Assembly (NCBI GenBank): GCA_023441055.1
Contig: JAEZQY010000047.1
Span: forward strand, 1-64,000
DNA length: 64,000 nt
Source: Bacillota bacterium
GTDB taxonomy: Bacteria; Bacillota; Bacilli; Paenibacillales; UBA4045
Direction of reading: 5' to 3'
In this document: positions 60,612-64,000 of the stretch, one piece after another
Layout: every line of letters begins with the position of its first letter
How positions within the stretch are numbered: the first letter of the stretch is position 1
The notes under the pieces: generated by a model
Databases searched by the model: none
What the model was told of the DNA's origin: nothing
The model's input: only the letters and a program-made list of their open reading frames with translations
Translations under genes and position numbers: made by a program

Positions 60612-61549
60612 ACTGCGCTCACAACATGCTGCTGATGCACGCAATCCGCTAACGTCGCAATGTAGAGCGGATCCGTATTCAGCGAAGCGGTCCGCGCCAG
60701 ACGCATTCCGAGCTCCGCAGCCAATTGCTGTGCCTCTATATCTACATCATAGAGCACCTCTAGATGATCGGACACGAATCCGATCGGGGAGATAATCACA
60801 TCGCTAATTCCTTCCTGCTGCTTGATCCGCTTCAGCACATCCAGAATATCTGGGCCTAGCCAAGGCGTAGCGGTGCGTCCAGCACTCTGCCAGGCGAACT
60901 CCCAGTTGTCGCTCCCGACAGCCGCGCTGATCGCTCGGGAGGTCTCCAGCAATTGCTCCGGATACGGATCATTCATCTCCACGATCTTCTCAGGCAGACT
61001 GTGTGCGCTGAAGATCACCCGGATTTGCTGTCGATCAACACCACTGAATGTGTCCAGAGCCGCATCCAGCCGTTCTGACAGCGCGCGAATCAGCAGAGGG
61101 TGCAGATGGTAGCTCTCCACGAATCGCATCTGGATGCCTTGCTTCTCCGCCTCCTCGCGAGCACGCTTCATATAGCTGCCGACACTCATGGTCGAATAAT
61201 GCGGCGCGAGCACAATCCCGACAGCCTCCTTAATACCATCCTGCGCCATCTGCTGAACACCATCCTCAATGAACGGCGCAGCATGCTTCAAGCCCTGATA
61301 GCAGACATAACCAGCCTCGGGATAATCACGCTCCAGCTGCTTCTGCAGTTCACTGACCTGCTGATTCGTATGCTCACGCAACGGGAACACACCGCCGACG
61401 ATCGCCTCATAGCGATCCGTGAGCTCCTTCAGCTGCTCCTCACTCGGCGGATGACCTCTGCGTATGTGTGTATAATAAGCCTCGACCTGCTCCATACTCT
61501 CTGGCGTCCCATACGACATCACCAGCACGCCTGTCTTCTTATTTGGCAC
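60608..61549 (-). CDS. hemH: Ferrochelatase (coproporphyrin type)
   Basis: About 313 aa. Inserts Fe2+ into coproporphyrin III. VLVMSYGTPESMEQVEAYYTHIRRG is the family N terminus; the metal-site His is in SAHSLPEKI and the Glu in the HLEVLYDVD segment. The start is uncertain: GTG at 61549 (AAGGGA ten bases upstream) is preferred over GTG 61558; either overlaps the hemE end. No ATG is well placed. Confidence 0.92.
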   Translation of the reverse strand: MPNKKTGVLVMSYGTPESMEQVEAYYTHIRRGHPPSEEQLKELTDRYEAIVGGVFPLREHTNQQVSELQKQLERDYPEAGYVCYQGLKHAAPFIEDGVQQMAQDGIKEAVGIVLAPHYSTMSVGSYMKRAREEAEKQGIQMRFVESYHLHPLLIRALSERLDAALDTFSGVDRQQIRVIFSAHSLPEKIVEMNDPYPEQLLETSRAISAAVGSDNWEFAWQSAGRTATPWLGPDILDVLKRIKQQEGISDVIISPIGFVSDHLEVLYDVDIEAQQLAAELGMRLARTASLNTDPLYIATLADCVHQQHVVSAV

Positions 61550-62606
61550 CAGCTTCACGTCCCTTCGCCTGTATAGCCGCCCTTGAATAGTCATGTACGA
61601 ACGCCGTCAGATCACGCAGCTTCTCCAGCGAAGCCTCCGGGAACAGCCCATGCCCCAGATTGAAGATGAATCCAGGCTGCTCCAGGCCCTGATCGATAAT
61701 CGACTTCGCATAGTCGTGAATCACCGCGGACGGAGCCGTCAGAACGAGCGGATCCAGATTGCCCTGCACACCATAGTCCGGACCTACCCTGCGCCGACCC
61801 TCCGCAATGGATACGCGCCAATCGAGCCCGATGATATCCGCCTGAATCCCGCGCAGCACTGGCAATAATTCACCTGAACTTACCCCTGGAAAATAAATCT
61901 TCGGCTGCGGTAAATCCGCAAGCCCTTCGAAGATCCGTCCGATTGTCGGCCGCACATAGCGCTCGAAATCCGCTGGTGCCAGCGCCCCGACCCAGCTGTC
62001 GAACAGCTGAACCGCCTTCGCTCCTGCGGTAATCTGCGCGCGCAGATAGCTGATCACCATATCGCCCAGCTTATCCATCAGCTTGAACCACAGCTCCGGC
62101 TCGCCATACATCATCGCCTTCGTTCGCAAGTAATTTTTTGACGGCCTGCCCTCGATTAAATAGCTCGCAAGCGTGAATGGCGCTCCGGCGAACGTAATGA
62201 GCGGCACGGATAACTGCTCGTCAAGAATGCGAATCGTCTCCATCACATGCGACAGATCTCTCTCAACATCGATAGGCTTAAGCCGCTCGATATCCTGAGC
62301 TGTGCGGATCGGATTATAGATGACCGGACCTACATCCTTCACTATGTCGAAATCTATCCCAATCGAAGCGACCGGATTCATGATGTCGGAATAGAGGATG
62401 GCGGCATCTACACCGAGCTTCTTGACCGGCATCATCGTCACCTCGGCGGCCAGCTCCGGCTGCAGGCAGATCTCCAGCAGGGAATAATTCTCCTTGATCT
62501 TCCGATACTCTGGGTCATATCTGCCCGCTTGTCTCATATACCACACTGGAACATGATCAATCTGTTGCTTCCGGCAAGCCCGGAGGAAATTGGTGTTCAA
62601 GATCAT
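61539..62606 (-). CDS. hemE: Uroporphyrinogen decarboxylase
   Basis: 355-aa enzyme that removes four carboxyls from uroporphyrinogen III. The signature VWYMRQAGRYDPEYR (about 21-35), the Asp in YSDIM and the C-terminal FNLGHGLFPEA are intact. Follows hemL by 55 bp. The A/T-rich SD region (GAAAGG) precedes the ATG. Confidence 0.97.
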   Translation of the reverse strand: MILNTNFLRACRKQQIDHVPVWYMRQAGRYDPEYRKIKENYSLLEICLQPELAAEVTMMPVKKLGVDAAILYSDIMNPVASIGIDFDIVKDVGPVIYNPIRTAQDIERLKPIDVERDLSHVMETIRILDEQLSVPLITFAGAPFTLASYLIEGRPSKNYLRTKAMMYGEPELWFKLMDKLGDMVISYLRAQITAGAKAVQLFDSWVGALAPADFERYVRPTIGRIFEGLADLPQPKIYFPGVSSGELLPVLRGIQADIIGLDWRVSIAEGRRRVGPDYGVQGNLDPLVLTAPSAVIHDYAKSIIDQGLEQPGFIFNLGHGLFPEASLEKLRDLTAFVHDYSRAAIQAKGREAGAK

Positions 62607-62661
62607 TTTGTCAGCCCTTTCCTAGGTAACCTTCATATAATGACGCTAGTGTGAACGGTAT

Positions 62662-63963
62662 TCACAGCCGCTTAAGTGCCTCGCGATGTGCCGCTATCGT
62701 CTGATCGATGTCATCATCGGTATGGGCGAGCGAGATGAACAACCCCTCGAATTGGGAGGGAGCGATACATACGCCATGATCGAGCAAGCCCTCGAACACC
62801 GTATTGAATTGCTGCAGATTCGACGATTTGGCAGCTGTGTAATTCGTGACGCGCTCCTCCGTATAGAACGGACATAGCATCGATCCGACACGGTTAATCG
62901 TTACCGCGATACCGAATTCGGCGCTGTTAGCGGTTAGGCCTGCCTCTAGTCTGGCGGATCGCTTCTCCAGCGTCTCATAAACACCGGGCTCGCCAAGCAG
63001 CTTCAGCGTAGTATAGCCGGCCGCCATCGCCAGCGGATTGCCAGACAGCGTTCCTGCCTGATAGATTGGACCTGCTGGTGCCATTCTCTCCATGATCTCG
63101 CGTTTACCGCCGTAAGCACCTACAGGCAGTCCACCGCCGATTACCTTCCCCATGCATGTCAGGTCGGGGGTTACCCCGAACCGTCCTTGCGCGCAATGCA
63201 AGCCTACACGGAAGCCAGTCATCACTTCATCGAAGATGAGTAGGCTGCCGTATTGCAGCGTGATGGAGCGCAGCCCTTCGAGGAAGCCCGCCAGTGGCGG
63301 CACTACGCCCATGTTCCCTGCTACTGGTTCAACAATGATCGCCGCAATCTCCTCGCCATAAGCCTGGAATGCCTGCTTAACAGCCTCCAGGTCATTGTAA
63401 GGCACTGTAATCGTATGTGCGGCTACACCCTCAGGTACACCCGGACTGTCAGGCAACCCCAATGTCGCTACGCCTGAGCCCGCCTTGATTAACAAGGAGT
63501 CCGCATGACCGTGATAACCGCCCTCGAATTTCACAATCTTATTGCGCCCCGTGTAGCCGCGCGCTAACCGCAGCGCGCTCATCGTTGCCTCTGTTCCAGA
63601 ATTGACCATGCGCACAACCTCAACTGACGGCACCCGCTCACAGACCAGCTTAGCCATCTCGGTCTCCAGCAATGTAGGCGCGCCGAAGCTGGTGCCCTTA
63701 GCTGCCATATCTGTAATCGCAGCCAGCACCTCGGGATGCGCATGACCGAGAATAAGCGGTCCCCACGATCCGATATAATCGATATAGTGATTGCCGTCGA
63801 TATCATATAGACGACTTCCCTGTCCGCGCTCCGCGAACACCGGCGTGAGACCGACAGAGCGGAATGCGCGAACCGGACTATTCACCCCGCCTGGGATGTA
63901 GTGCCGCGCTTCTTCGAAAGCGGCCTTCGAGCGAGCCTCAACACGCTTATTTACCTTACTCAT
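62662..63963 (-). CDS. hemL: Glutamate-1-semialdehyde 2,1-aminomutase
   Basis: 433-aa PLP enzyme that makes 5-aminolevulinate by the C5 route. N-terminal YIPGGVNSPVRAF, cofactor segment DEVMTGFRV and the PLP lysine in MGKVIGGGLPVGA are diagnostic. AAAAGGGG lies seven bases before ATG. The rest of the B. subtilis-type hemAXCDB set would be expected to the right of the window. B. subtilis keeps hemEHY elsewhere; here they follow hemL directly. Confidence 0.97.
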   Translation of the reverse strand: MSKVNKRVEARSKAAFEEARHYIPGGVNSPVRAFRSVGLTPVFAERGQGSRLYDIDGNHYIDYIGSWGPLILGHAHPEVLAAITDMAAKGTSFGAPTLLETEMAKLVCERVPSVEVVRMVNSGTEATMSALRLARGYTGRNKIVKFEGGYHGHADSLLIKAGSGVATLGLPDSPGVPEGVAAHTITVPYNDLEAVKQAFQAYGEEIAAIIVEPVAGNMGVVPPLAGFLEGLRSITLQYGSLLIFDEVMTGFRVGLHCAQGRFGVTPDLTCMGKVIGGGLPVGAYGGKREIMERMAPAGPIYQAGTLSGNPLAMAAGYTTLKLLGEPGVYETLEKRSARLEAGLTANSAEFGIAVTINRVGSMLCPFYTEERVTNYTAAKSSNLQQFNTVFEGLLDHGVCIAPSQFEGLFISLAHTDDDIDQTIAAHREALKRL

Positions 63964-64000
63964 AGGACTACCCCTTTTCGAGAATTATGTTAGACTAGAC

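Overview
This window is a chromosomal core region of a spore-forming Firmicute, most likely a member of the Paenibacillaceae. The evidence is the gene content and order: spo0B, spoIVFA/FB, a SpoIIB-like SPOR protein, SafA-, SpoVID-, SpoVB- and BofC-like proteins, the DUF4321 and TIGR04086 small membrane proteins, a lone secD/secF pair, and long stretches collinear with the Bacillus subtilis dtd-rel-apt-recJ-secDF-spoVB-yajC-tgt-queA-ruv-bofC-safA-pheA-obg-spo0B-rpmA-prp-rplU-spoIVF-min-mre-radC-spoIIB-folC-valS-spoVID-hemL segment. Base composition looks close to 50% GC. Almost every gene is on the minus strand; only ddh, spoVB and the TIGR04086 gene are on the plus strand. There are no rRNA or tRNA genes, no CRISPR array and no IS element. 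Several starts were moved from the longest open frame to an internal codon with a good Shine-Dalgarno sequence.

Layout. 1-480: promoter, T-box leader (Asp-type specifier GAC) and terminator for an aminoacyl-tRNA synthetase gene beyond the left edge (hisS/aspS expected), followed by what looks like the 5' end of a group II intron. 477-6358: VanY-like lipoprotein, a 57-aa small ORF, dtd, ddh, rel, apt. 6411-12384: recJ, a CDF cation transporter, secF, secD (strong promoter) and comN. 12506-15466: spoVB, a DUF421 membrane protein and a TIGR04086 protein. 15490-22429: ruvC-ruvA-ruvB, a SpoIID/LytB protein, queA, tgt, yajC. 22520-25990: an LtaS-type phosphoglycerol transferase, a BofC-like protein and SafA. 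26078-30797: pheB-hom-thrC-thrB-pheA amino-acid operon. 30963-36884: obg, spo0B, rpmA, prp, rplU (with leader), an RNase E/G family gene and spoIVFB/FA behind a sigma-E-like promoter. 36999-43210: cell shape and division cluster (DUF4321, radC, mreB/C/D, minC/D, rodA). 43350-50867: a SPOR protein and an accessory cluster. 51094-56817: murC, folC, valS. 57221-63963: SpoVID-like protein, an RluA pseudouridine synthase and hemL-hemE-hemH-hemY.

The most interesting region is 44622-50867. Between the SpoIIB-position SPOR gene and murC sits a compact co-directional cluster: an HD-GYP membrane protein; a 24-residue Trp/Cys-rich mini-gene with its own ribosome-binding site, too short for ordinary gene calling; a strong stem-loop; a PqqD-domain/M50 membrane metalloprotease; and a four-gene YknW-YknX-YknY-YknZ-type transporter. 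In B. subtilis YknWXYZ protects against the SDP killing peptide. I propose a ribosomally made peptide with its processing protease and export/immunity transporter. The mini-gene is seen in the sequence; the function is inference.

Other oddities: the valS leader carries 3.5 copies of a 51-bp tandem repeat where a T-box would be expected; short tandem duplications spanning a stop codon occur at the 3' ends of both rel and the TIGR04086 gene; and hemEHY-type genes are joined directly behind hemL.
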